From assembly GCA_900555045.1 (NCBI GenBank), contig USJW01000090.1:1-20641 (forward strand): a stretch of 20,641 nucleotides of DNA. Direction: 5' to 3'. The notes beneath the pieces are model-generated. The model was not told the origin of the DNA. It did no database searches and saw only the letters and a program-made list of their open reading frames with translations. This document shows positions 13,861 through 20,641 of this stretch, piece by piece. A program made the position numbers and the translations under genes. The stretch comes from an uncultured Clostridium sp. (lineage in GTDB: Bacteria > Bacillota > Clostridia > Lachnospirales > Lachnospiraceae). Position 1 is the stretch's first letter; every line of letters begins with the position of its first letter.

Positions 13861-14563
13861 TGATTTACGGGTAAACTACGGCGGCATTGAGGCCGTGAAA
13901 GGGATCAGCTTTGAGGTGCCGGAGCGATCCATCGTGACCCTGATTGGCGCCAACGGCGCGGGAAAGAGCACCACCCTGCGCTCCATCGTGGGGCTGGTGA
14001 AGGCCTCCCACGGCTCCATCCGCTTCCTGGACCAGGAAATTCTCGGAAAGGACACGCCGGACATTGTGTCGCGGGGCATCTCCCTGGTGCCGGAGGGACG
14101 CCGCGTGTTCCCGGACATGACGGTGATCGAGAACATCAAGATCGGCGCCTACCTGCGAAAGGACTCCCTGGACGAGGACATCCGCTGGGTCTACGACCTG
14201 TTTCCCCGCTTAAAGGAGCGCAGCTGGCAGCTGGCGGGCACCCTGTCCGGCGGCGAGCAGCAGATGCTGGCCGTGGCCCGCGCCCTCCTGTCCCGCCCCA
14301 AGCTGCTGATGATGGATGAGCCCTCCCTGGGCCTGGCCCCGCTGATCGTACAGGGAATCTTCGACATCATCCGCGAGATCAACAAGCAGGGCGTAACCAT
14401 CCTGCTCATCGAGCAAAACGCCAACATGGCGCTGCGGATCGCAGACGAAGGCTACGTACTCGAGACCGGCCACATCTCCCTAACCGGCACCGGCAAAGAA
14501 CTCCTGGCCGACGAGTCAGTAAAAGCGGCCTACCTGGGTAGGGGCGGAAAAAAGAAATCTTAA
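13847..14563 (+). CDS. livF: branched-chain amino acid ABC transporter ATPase LivF
   Basis: A 238-residue nucleotide-binding subunit, second ATPase of the importer. Walker A GANGAGKS is at residues 34-41. SLVPEGRRVFPDMTVIENI is typical of LivF, the signature is LSGGEQQMLAVARALL, and Walker B is LLMMDEPSLGLAP, followed by the H-loop region LLIEQNA. Its length is the family norm. It starts inside the end of livG (14-base overlap), with a GGGGGTGAG site just upstream of the ATG, so translation is probably coupled. It is the last gene of the operon; a small hairpin and later a strong terminator follow. Confidence 0.94.
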   Translation: MLKIDDLRVNYGGIEAVKGISFEVPERSIVTLIGANGAGKSTTLRSIVGLVKASHGSIRFLDQEILGKDTPDIVSRGISLVPEGRRVFPDMTVIENIKIGAYLRKDSLDEDIRWVYDLFPRLKERSWQLAGTLSGGEQQMLAVARALLSRPKLLMMDEPSLGLAPLIVQGIFDIIREINKQGVTILLIEQNANMALRIADEGYVLETGHISLTGTGKELLADESVKAAYLGRGGKKKS

Positions 14564-14569
14564 ACCGCC

Positions 14570-14592
14570 GCGCAGTTGCATAAGGGCTGCGC
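14570..14592 (+). other. small hairpin after livF
   Basis: GCGCAG (14570-14575) pairs with CTGCGC (14587-14592) around an 11-base loop just after the livF stop. There is no U-tract behind it, so it is not a convincing terminator; it may protect the mRNA 3' end. Confidence 0.35.
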
Positions 14593-14620
14593 CCCGCAAA
14601 AAGGCATACGCTGCCAGGCG

Positions 14621-14680
14621 CACTATAAAACACTATAAATCGCTATAAATCACAATAACTCTCAATAAATCGCTATAAAT
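14621..14680. repeat. six tandem 10-bp AT-rich units
   Basis: Six back-to-back decamers read CACTATAAAA, CACTATAAAT, CGCTATAAAT, CACAATAACT, CTCAATAAAT, CGCTATAAAT. The period is exactly 10 with consensus C-R-C-T-A-T-A-A-A-T, and a partial ATAAAAC follows. The array lies 58 bp after livF and 54 bp before the terminator. A 10-bp period is close to one helical turn, so the TATAAA steps would face one side of the DNA. Confidence 0.85.
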
Positions 14681-14734
14681 ATAAAACGGCAGGAACCGTA
14701 CATTATAAGTTCTTTCTGAACTTTGGGCAATATC

Positions 14735-14790
14735 AAAAATAGAAGCTTCAAATCTGCTTTTTGATGCAGGTTTAAAGCTTCTATTTTTTT
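14735..14790. terminator. strong bidirectional terminator between liv operon and ABC exporter
   Basis: AAAAATAGAAGCTT (14735-14748) pairs with AAGCTTCTATTTTT (14775-14788). The stem continues inward with AAA/TTT, one T-G pair and CTGC/GCAG around an 8-base loop. T-runs follow on the plus strand (14784-14790), and the mirrored A-run gives U on the minus strand. It can end both converging operons. Confidence 0.92.
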
Positions 14791-14852
14791 CTATTCCTAT
14801 CTATACCCCCTCCCCCACCACAAGCAGACCTCCCTACGCGACTGCGCAGTGG

Positions 14853-15108
14853 GTGAGAGCCGGGGGAGCGGGGGATGGAGGTGACTGTCGGAGCGGTTCG
14901 GAGAGTCTTGGGTGCAAGGGGTACGAAAAGGCGGGATGGCGCAGGGCGTTCCCCGCCCGGAGCCAGCGGAGGCGGAGGGGCAGCCATCAGGGCTGCGCTG
15001 GAGCTCGGAGCAGTGCCCGTCTTTTCGCACCCCTTGCGCCCTAGACTCTCCCACCGCGGAGACCTGGAACCTCCATCCCCCGCTCCCCCGGCTCTCACGA
15101 ACGGATGC
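14853..15108. repeat. large imperfect inverted-repeat element with structured centre
   Basis: The left arm (about 14853-14935) and the reverse complement of the right arm (about 15016-15098) align over 80 bases without a gap. The outer block GTGAGAGCCGGGGGAGCGGG and the ten bases after it (to 14880) are identical. The block GAGAGTCT..GGG.GCAAGGGG (14901 on) differs at only three of 30 positions. About 20 diverged bases lie between the two blocks. The centre has its own hairpins: GGGCG/CGCCC (14944-14958) and GCAGCC/GGCTGC (14980-14996). The right end extends to 15108 and matches 8057-8083 exactly over 27 bases. No transposase is seen. It could be a MITE-like element or a large structured RNA. 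Confidence 0.85.
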
Positions 15109-16939
15109 ATCCCCCCTCATACACCTCCATAGCCGCCTCCTCCTCAAACTGCCTGGAATACAATTCATAATAATATCCCTTTTTATCCAACAGCTCCCTG
15201 TGATTTCCCCTCTCAATAATCTTCCCATCCTTCACCACCAGAATCAGATCCGCCTGGCGTATGGTGGAGAGTCGATGGGCGATCACAAACGAGGTATGCC
15301 CCTTTAACAGCTGGTTGGTCGCATCCTGGATCAACCGTTCCGTCTGGGTATCAATGGAGGAGGTCGCCTCGTCGAGCACAAAGATGGCCGGGTTCGCGAG
15401 CACCGCCCGCGCGAACGAGATCAGCTGCTTCTCGCCGGTGGACAAAAGGCCGCCGCTCTCGCCCACGTCGCTGTCATACCCTTTTTCCATCTTCTCCACC
15501 ACCCGGTCCGCGGACACGCGCTTTGCCGCTTCCTCGATCTCCGCGTCCGTGGCGTCCAGGCGCCCGTATCGGATATTCTCACGCACAGTCCCCGAGAACA
15601 GATGCGGGTTCTGCAGCACGTAGCCGATCTGGCTGTGGAGCCAAAGCTGAGACCGCTCCCTGTAATCCACGCCGTCGATCAGGATTCTCCCCTTGGTGGG
15701 CTCGAAGAACCGGCCCACCAGGTTCACCAGCGTGGACTTTCCCGCCCCCGTCTCGCCCACAATGGCCACGTTCATGCCCGCGGGCACATGGAGGTTGAAG
15801 TGCTCTAAGACATACTCCTTGCCGTCCGGGTACCTGAAGGAGACGTCCTCAAACACAATATCCCCCTCAATTCTCTCCCAATTTTCCCGGTTAGGCGAAA
15901 AAGAATCCCCATACTTTTCCAAAACGTCGGGCCGGTCCACCACGTTCGGCTTCTGCTCCAGGAGGTCCATCACCCGCTCGATATTGGCCTGGCAGGAAAT
16001 CAAATCCGCCAGCAGCCTGGCAAGCTGCTGGATCGGCTCAAAAATCACCACCGCGTAGGAGATAAACACGGACAGCGTGCCCAGCTTGATCAGATTCTGC
16101 TGCACCATGTGGCCGCCCCTTGCCAGCACCACCGCCGAGGCGACAGAGCTGAAAAACAGGATGGCCGGGATGTAGACCGCGTTCAGCTTCGCCGAGCGGA
16201 TCGCCGCCTCGTGCATGTCCGACGTGCGCTCAAAGAAGCGCTTCTCGTTGTCCTTCTCGATCACCATGCTCTTGGACGTCTTGACCCCGGTGATCCCCTC
16301 GTTGTAGGCGCTGGTAATCTGGGAGTTGATCCGCCTCACCTTCCGGTTCCACTTTAAAATCCGGTTCTGGAAATACATGGTGAGAAGGGCGATGCAGGGA
16401 ACGATCACGGTGATGATGAGCGCCAGCCTGGCATTCAAAATGAACATGATCACAAACACGCTGACCACGTAGATGAGCGCCCAGAACATGTCCACCAGGC
16501 CCCAGGCGATCATCCCCGCAATCCGCAGCGTGTCGCTCATGACCCGGGCGTGGATATACCCCACCGGCGTCGTGTTGTAGTAGGAGAATGACAGCACCTG
16601 CAGGTGGTGGAACTGCGCCCGCTTTAGATCCTTTCCCACATTCATCTCGATGGTGGTGGCCGCATGGACCGACAGGTACACGGCCAGCATCTGGGCCGCG
16701 ATCACCAAACCGTAAACAATTGTAAATGATCCCAGACCCTCCATATTCCCGGGTATGATAAACGTGTCAATGGCGTAGCTCTGGAACAGCGGGACCAGAA
16801 TGTCCACGCCCGCCAACAGAATGTTGAGTCCCAGCGTGATCGCAAAGAACGTTCTGTACGGCTTAAAAAAGGGCAACAGCTTCATCCATATTTTGAAGCT
16901 GAAGGGATTGTTATATTCCTGTTCTTCGTATGCTGCCAT
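15095..16939 (-). CDS. heterodimeric ABC exporter subunit (consensus catalytic Glu, degenerate signature)
   Basis: A 614-residue half-transporter with an N-terminal six-helix membrane domain (to about residue 330) and a C-terminal ATPase domain. Walker A is GETGAGKST. Walker B LDEAT has the catalytic Glu at residue 524, and the H-loop is IAHRLST. The signature is LSTGEKQ (499-505) instead of LSGGQ, and GESGG replaces the usual GERG just before it. Such pairs (LmrCD, TM287/288, BmrCD type) export drugs, lipids or peptides. The start ATG lies 3 bp after the partner's stop with a GGAGGG site. The final residues C-I-R-S and the TGA stop are encoded by the end of the dispersed repeat, so the native C-terminus was probably altered by it. 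Confidence 0.93.
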   Translation of the reverse strand: MAAYEEQEYNNPFSFKIWMKLLPFFKPYRTFFAITLGLNILLAGVDILVPLFQSYAIDTFIIPGNMEGLGSFTIVYGLVIAAQMLAVYLSVHAATTIEMNVGKDLKRAQFHHLQVLSFSYYNTTPVGYIHARVMSDTLRIAGMIAWGLVDMFWALIYVVSVFVIMFILNARLALIITVIVPCIALLTMYFQNRILKWNRKVRRINSQITSAYNEGITGVKTSKSMVIEKDNEKRFFERTSDMHEAAIRSAKLNAVYIPAILFFSSVASAVVLARGGHMVQQNLIKLGTLSVFISYAVVIFEPIQQLARLLADLISCQANIERVMDLLEQKPNVVDRPDVLEKYGDSFSPNRENWERIEGDIVFEDVSFRYPDGKEYVLEHFNLHVPAGMNVAIVGETGAGKSTLVNLVGRFFEPTKGRILIDGVDYRERSQLWLHSQIGYVLQNPHLFSGTVRENIRYGRLDATDAEIEEAAKRVSADRVVEKMEKGYDSDVGESGGLLSTGEKQLISFARAVLANPAIFVLDEATSSIDTQTERLIQDATNQLLKGHTSFVIAHRLSTIRQADLILVVKDGKIIERGNHRELLDKKGYYYELYSRQFEEEAAMEVYEGGCIRS

Positions 16940-16942
16940 CGG

Positions 16943-18724
16943 TCATCCCTCCATCCTCTCTCTGTCATCGCGGCTCATCTGAATCTCATAAATCTTGCGG
17001 TAGATGCCGTTCTTCTGGATCAGCTCGCCGTGGGTTCCGCACTCCTCGATTCTCCCCTGGCTCAACACCATGATCTCATCCGCCCCCATTAGGGAGGTCA
17101 CCCGGTGGGATATCAGGATGACCGTGGCCTTCCTCATTTGCTCCTTTAAGGCGTGGCGGATCTGGTAGTCCGTCTGGGAGTCCACCGCCGAAAGCGAGTC
17201 GTCGAACACCATGATCGGCGTCTTCCGCAGGAGCATCCGCGCGATGGCGATCCGCTGCTTCTGTCCGCCCGAAAGAGTGACTCCCCGCTCCCCGACCAGC
17301 GTGTCATACCCGTCCGGAAAGCTCATGATGGAGTCGTCAATGCACGCAATCCTTGCCGCATACCGGATCTCCTCCAGCGTTGCGCCCGGCACGGAGGCTG
17401 CGATGTTCTCCCGGATGGTCCGTGAGTACAGAAACGGTTCCTGAAGCACCATCCCGATGCTCCGCCTGAGCTCCTCGATGGGGATGTCCTTTATGTCCCT
17501 GCCGCCGATATAAATTCCGCCCTTCTCCGCGCCGACCTCGTACAGCCTCGTGAGAAGCTGGATGATCGTGGACTTGCCGCTCCCGGTTCCGCCAAGGATT
17601 CCAAAGGTGCTGCCCTGCGGGATCTCAAACGAGATATCCCGCAGAACCTCCTTGCCCTCCTCGTACCCGAACGACACGTTTTGGAAGGAAATGTCGTACG
17701 TTCCAGCCTCCTTGGCACAGGTTTTCCCGTACTCCTCCTCACCGGCATGAATGATATAGTCCACGCGCTCAAAGGACACCCCCGCCTTGCTCATATCCGA
17801 CAGGATGCGCCCCAGGCCGCGGATCGGCCACACCAGAGTGGAATTGTAGGTGGCGAACGCGATAAACTCGCCCACCGAGATGGCGCCGCTCACCGCCTCC
17901 ATCACCCCGAACACAATCACCGCCACCACCTGAAGCCCCGTGATCAGATCGCCGGTCCCCCAGTACAGCCCCGACAGGGTTCCCAGGCGGATCCACAGCT
18001 TCGCGAAGGCGTCGTTCTTCTCGTCGAACCGCTCCATCTCAAACTGTTCCCTGCCGAATGCCCGCACCACGCGGACACCCGTCGCGTTCTCCTGCACCAC
18101 GGTGGAGAGTGCCCCCTCCGCCTCGTCCGCGGTGGTGAAGCGCTTGGCGATGAGCCGGTAGAACACCGTGGAGTACACGATGACCACTGGGATGAAAAGC
18201 ATCACGATCAATGACAGCTTCACGTTCATGGAAAACATCATCACAAACGAGATGATCACCAAAAACGCAGTCCGGAATACCTCCAGGAGCTGCGTCACCA
18301 CAAACCCCCGGATCACCTCCACGTCGGAGGTGCACCGCTGAATGATGTCCCCCGTCTGGTTCCGGTCGTGCCACTTCATCGGGAGCTTCTGCACGTGGAT
18401 AAACAGCGTGTCCCGCAGGTTTTTGGCAAAGTTTTCCCCCGCCTTCGCCGTGTTGGTGCGGCTGATATAGGTGAAAATCCCCGAGCCCACCGCCACCGCG
18501 ACGATCATGAGCGCCAGGATCCACAGGTTATCCGACAGATATCGGTTCTTGTCCCCGCTCAGCACCTCGTCGATGCTGAAGCGGAAAATCTGCGGCGTCA
18601 GCGCGTTTAACAGCGTGGAGAGAAGCGACGCGACCACCGCCAGCGCAAAGTAGGCTTTGGAGCCATCCAGAAAGCGGAAAATCAGATGCAGCTTTCTGTA
18701 TTTTGATTTTACATTTTTTCCCAT
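16943..18724 (-). CDS. heterodimeric ABC exporter subunit (degenerate catalytic site)
   Basis: A 593-residue half-transporter, first gene of the pair: six membrane helices, then an ATPase domain. Walker A GGTGSGKST begins at residue 378. The TLVGERGVTLSGGQKQR region carries a normal signature. Walker B FDDS has Asp at 509 where the catalytic Glu is expected, and the H-loop His is present (ISHRVTS). With the partner's altered signature this makes one degenerate and one consensus nucleotide site, the known arrangement of asymmetric heterodimeric exporters. AAAGGA lies about seven bases before the ATG. Substrate is unknown. Confidence 0.93.
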   Translation of the reverse strand: MGKNVKSKYRKLHLIFRFLDGSKAYFALAVVASLLSTLLNALTPQIFRFSIDEVLSGDKNRYLSDNLWILALMIVAVAVGSGIFTYISRTNTAKAGENFAKNLRDTLFIHVQKLPMKWHDRNQTGDIIQRCTSDVEVIRGFVVTQLLEVFRTAFLVIISFVMMFSMNVKLSLIVMLFIPVVIVYSTVFYRLIAKRFTTADEAEGALSTVVQENATGVRVVRAFGREQFEMERFDEKNDAFAKLWIRLGTLSGLYWGTGDLITGLQVVAVIVFGVMEAVSGAISVGEFIAFATYNSTLVWPIRGLGRILSDMSKAGVSFERVDYIIHAGEEEYGKTCAKEAGTYDISFQNVSFGYEEGKEVLRDISFEIPQGSTFGILGGTGSGKSTIIQLLTRLYEVGAEKGGIYIGGRDIKDIPIEELRRSIGMVLQEPFLYSRTIRENIAASVPGATLEEIRYAARIACIDDSIMSFPDGYDTLVGERGVTLSGGQKQRIAIARMLLRKTPIMVFDDSLSAVDSQTDYQIRHALKEQMRKATVILISHRVTSLMGADEIMVLSQGRIEECGTHGELIQKNGIYRKIYEIQMSRDDRERMEG

Positions 18725-18762
18725 GTCGTTGTCCTTTACATATCATATGGCGTATCATTCTC

Positions 18763-18790
18763 ATTTTACCATACTTCTTTGTTTTTGCCA
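18763..18790 (-). promoter_or_regulatory. candidate promoter of the ABC exporter pair
   Basis: On the minus strand TAAAAT (18768-18763) has TG one base upstream (extended -10). TGGCAA (18790-18785) lies 16 bases away. The leader would be about 32 bases to the ATG at 18724. Confidence 0.55.
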
Positions 18791-18876
18791 GAGGAATATG
18801 GTGGAGGAAAATAGATGGAGGTAATAGACCGTGAATAATTTCCTGCCATTTTTCCGGCAGCTCATTGCACGAAAGC

Positions 18877-18917
18877 AAAAAAGCAGGCGCAGCAAAGATT
18901 TCTCTCTGCTGCGCCTG
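18877..18917 (-). terminator. terminator of the permease-phosphoribosyltransferase operon
   Basis: On the minus strand CAGGCGCAGCA (18917-18907) pairs perfectly with TGCTGCGCCTG (18894-18884) around a 12-base loop, then C and six T. It begins 20 bp after the phosphoribosyltransferase stop and separates that unit from the ABC exporter. Confidence 0.92.
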
Positions 18918-18937
18918 TTTCCAGACTCATTTTTCTG

Positions 18938-19513
18938 TTACACACGGTCCTTAACCTCATACCCCCCATTCTCATCCCTCCGAAACAACGGCAGCCTCTG
19001 CAGAAAAATAATATCCTCTCTCCCAGCCGCATCCCCCTCCGCGAGCACCGCCGCCTTCCTCGTGACAATCCCCCCGGCGCGCCCGACCAGGGCTTCCAGC
19101 GCTCCAAGGGATTCCCCGGTGGAGATCACATCGTCCACGATGCACACGCGCCTTCCGCAGATCTTCTCTGCGTCGTGGCCGTCCAGATACAGGTGCTGCT
19201 CCCCCGAGGTGGTGATGGAGTGCACCGGAACCGACACCACGCCGCTCATATAGGATTTGACGCTTTTTCTCGCGACGATAAACTCCCTTTTCCCGAGAAT
19301 TCTGCTGATCTCATAGGCGAGGGCAATCCCCTTTGCCTCCGCGGTTATGATCACGTCCACATCCCCGATCCGATCCGCCAGCTCTGGCGCGCAGGCCGCG
19401 ATCAGCTCCGTGTCCCCCATAATCACAAAGCTGGCAAATGCCATATCGCCCTCCAGGTCGATAAAGGGCAGCTCCCGTTTCACACCGAAAAGATTCAATT
19501 CATAGGTCTTCAT
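18938..19513 (-). CDS. purine-type phosphoribosyltransferase family protein
   Basis: A 191-residue type I phosphoribosyltransferase. VCIVDDVISTGESLGA contains the PRPP-binding loop with the two Asp at residues 127-128. VDVIITAEAKGIALAYEISRILGKREFIVARKS upstream resembles adenine/xanthine phosphoribosyltransferases. It should join PRPP and a purine base to give a nucleotide in the cytoplasm. ATG at 19513 is chosen because GGAGG lies nine bases upstream, whereas a TTG two codons earlier would be only three bases from it. That ribosome site overlaps the stop codon of the permease gene just upstream, pointing to coupled uptake and salvage. The base specificity is not decided by the sequence. Confidence 0.85.
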   Translation of the reverse strand: MKTYELNLFGVKRELPFIDLEGDMAFASFVIMGDTELIAACAPELADRIGDVDVIITAEAKGIALAYEISRILGKREFIVARKSVKSYMSGVVSVPVHSITTSGEQHLYLDGHDAEKICGRRVCIVDDVISTGESLGALEALVGRAGGIVTRKAAVLAEGDAAGREDIIFLQRLPLFRRDENGGYEVKDRV

Positions 19514-19528
19514 GTACAATTTCCTCCC

Positions 19529-20587
19529 CTACAGTCCCAGAATTCTGGCTGCGATTCCGGCAAGCATCCCCAAAAACGGGTTCGAGATTGCCGTGACAAC
19601 GAGTGCGCTTCCCCCCACCGCCGGATTCACCGACAGTGCCGCGGGCGCATCCAACACAAAGGTCTTGAACAGTCCCAGCACCAGCAGAAAGCCTGCGATG
19701 GACGAGGACGGAACATAATTTCCAATCTTCGGCAGCAGTCCGCTTAGAAGAATCACGCCCACCACCGCCATCATGGCCACACCGGCCCACACCGGGTGCG
19801 GCGCGTTGGCGGTCGCGGAGATAATCGACTCGACCGGTGCGCCTCCGAAGAAGGAGGAGCCCATATCCGCCAGGGATGAGATCAGCGTCAGATGATCCAC
19901 ATTGAAGGTGTCCACACCGGCCATGCCGGCGGTGATCGCCCCGAACGAAATGTTGGAGCCGATATTGAGGCAGACCATGCCCAGGGCCCCGAGAATCACC
20001 GTCCCGTTGACCGTAAACTTCTGGCGCGTGAATTTGTCGTCTGCGACGATAATATTTTTCTTCTCCCGATTAAAAGCCGCCGAGACGATGCTGGATACGG
20101 TGACCGAGATGACAATCGTGTAGACCAGCGTGTTCGCGCTGGATCTGGTCAGAAGATAGGTGATCACCGCCGCGACCAGCGACACACCGCCGGCCAGATG
20201 GTCCGCCTTCACCATATCGATCGCCGCCTTTGTCAAAATCAGCCCGACTCCGGCCATCATCCCGTTCGCGATGTCCGTCCCGATAAACTCCACAATCCTC
20301 GTCAGCATTCCGCAGGCACCCACCACTGCGAGAATGACCGCCCCGATAAAGATCATGGTGCACCGCTCCGAACGGTTTCTCCCGCTGGTCCCCGCGTAGG
20401 TTATGGTCTCCGCCTGGAATGAGATCGGCGCCACATTTCCCGTGATTACATTTCCCACCACTCCGATAAAAAACGCCATGGCTGTCGGCACCGCCGCAAA
20501 CCCATAGGACAGCGCCAGGAGCCCCTGTGGGAGCGCGTTTAAAACCACCCCAAATACGGCCAGTAAATCTGTCAGCAAAGCACTCAT
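19529..20587 (-). CDS. NCS2-like nucleobase permease (xanthine/uracil permease family)
   Basis: A 352-residue protein with about ten hydrophobic segments (e.g. AMAFFIGVVGNVITGNVAP, MIFIGAVILAVVGACGML, GMMAGVGLILTKAAI, VAMMAVVGVILLSGLLPKIG, SIAGFLLVLGLFKTF). The pattern of ISFQAETITYAGTSGRN, FIGTDIANGMMAGVGL and SSLADMGSSFFGGAPVESI fits NCS2-type nucleobase transporters. It is shorter than the usual 430-460 residues of xanthine or uracil permeases, so it is a compact subgroup or a more distant relative (SulP-like). It stops just before, and overlaps the ribosome site of, the phosphoribosyltransferase gene, supporting a role in base uptake. An AAGGGGG lies rather far (about 13 bases) from the ATG. 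Confidence 0.75.
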   Translation of the reverse strand: MSALLTDLLAVFGVVLNALPQGLLALSYGFAAVPTAMAFFIGVVGNVITGNVAPISFQAETITYAGTSGRNRSERCTMIFIGAVILAVVGACGMLTRIVEFIGTDIANGMMAGVGLILTKAAIDMVKADHLAGGVSLVAAVITYLLTRSSANTLVYTIVISVTVSSIVSAAFNREKKNIIVADDKFTRQKFTVNGTVILGALGMVCLNIGSNISFGAITAGMAGVDTFNVDHLTLISSLADMGSSFFGGAPVESIISATANAPHPVWAGVAMMAVVGVILLSGLLPKIGNYVPSSSIAGFLLVLGLFKTFVLDAPAALSVNPAVGGSALVVTAISNPFLGMLAGIAARILGL

Positions 20588-20641
20588 CTCAATCTTTAGT
20601 CCCCCTTATTTTTATTAATTAGTTATTCTTATAAATATTAT
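20588..20641 (-). promoter_or_regulatory. AT-rich upstream region of the permease operon
   Basis: Almost pure A/T DNA up to the window end, consistent with the permease promoter, but it is cut before both boxes can be assigned. Confidence 0.3.

Noticed and set aside
14781..15307. Several arginine/glycine/alanine-rich frames across the inverted repeat
   Set aside because: They are by-products of GC-rich repeat DNA, present on both strands, with no ribosome sites.
1..20641. CRISPR array, prophage, integrase or toxin-antitoxin system
   Set aside because: No spaced direct repeats of CRISPR type and no phage, recombinase or toxin-like proteins were seen on either strand; the 10-bp array has no spacers.

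Overview
The window looks like the end of an Illumina-assembled contig from a high-GC member of the Clostridia. The coding DNA is clearly GC-rich, intergenic DNA is AT-rich, and most genes have strong AGGAGG-type ribosome binding sites. TTG starts and sigma-A-type promoters, often with extended -10 elements, are also present. A Lachnospiraceae relative (Enterocloster-like) is my best guess from gene content and repeat style, but nothing here proves it. Bases 30-87 are not biology: they match the Illumina P5/TruSeq universal adapter.

Left part (88-4234): an AT-rich spacer, tRNA-Pro(CGG) and tRNA-Val(GAC), each with its own promoter, and a terminator. Then follows an aromatic-compound efflux locus. 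A MarR regulator and a half-size aromatic acid exporter (ArAE_1 type) run on the minus strand, and a full-length FUSC-family exporter runs divergently. A good promoter and an operator-like palindrome lie between them.

Middle (4235-9424, minus strand): a membrane-anchored diguanylate cyclase with an extracytoplasmic sensor domain sits 23 bp upstream of a xylulokinase gene. A consensus promoter feeds straight into a hairpin plus U-tract in the leader. Upstream of these, after about 460 bp without a supported gene, is an RhlE/CshA-like DEAD-box RNA helicase.

Plus strand 9605-14563: a complete five-gene branched-chain (or related) amino acid ABC importer: lipoprotein binding protein, LivH, LivM, LivG, LivF. 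It has one promoter and a hairpin between the binding-protein gene and livH.

Right part (minus strand): a two-gene heterodimeric ABC exporter with one degenerate and one consensus nucleotide site, preceded by an NCS2-like permease plus phosphoribosyltransferase pair that suggests purine/nucleobase salvage.

The least explained DNA is the 531-bp gap between livF and the ABC exporter (14564-15094). It holds six tandem 10-bp AT-rich units, a bidirectional terminator, and the start of a roughly 250-bp GC-rich inverted-repeat element that runs into the exporter gene. The element has about 80-bp arms and a structured centre. Its right end supplies the exporter's last codons and stop. A 27-bp exact copy of that end abuts the helicase stop codon 7 kb away, in the same orientation relative to the gene. 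This makes it a candidate dispersed element (MITE-like repeat or structured RNA) that sits at gene 3' ends.
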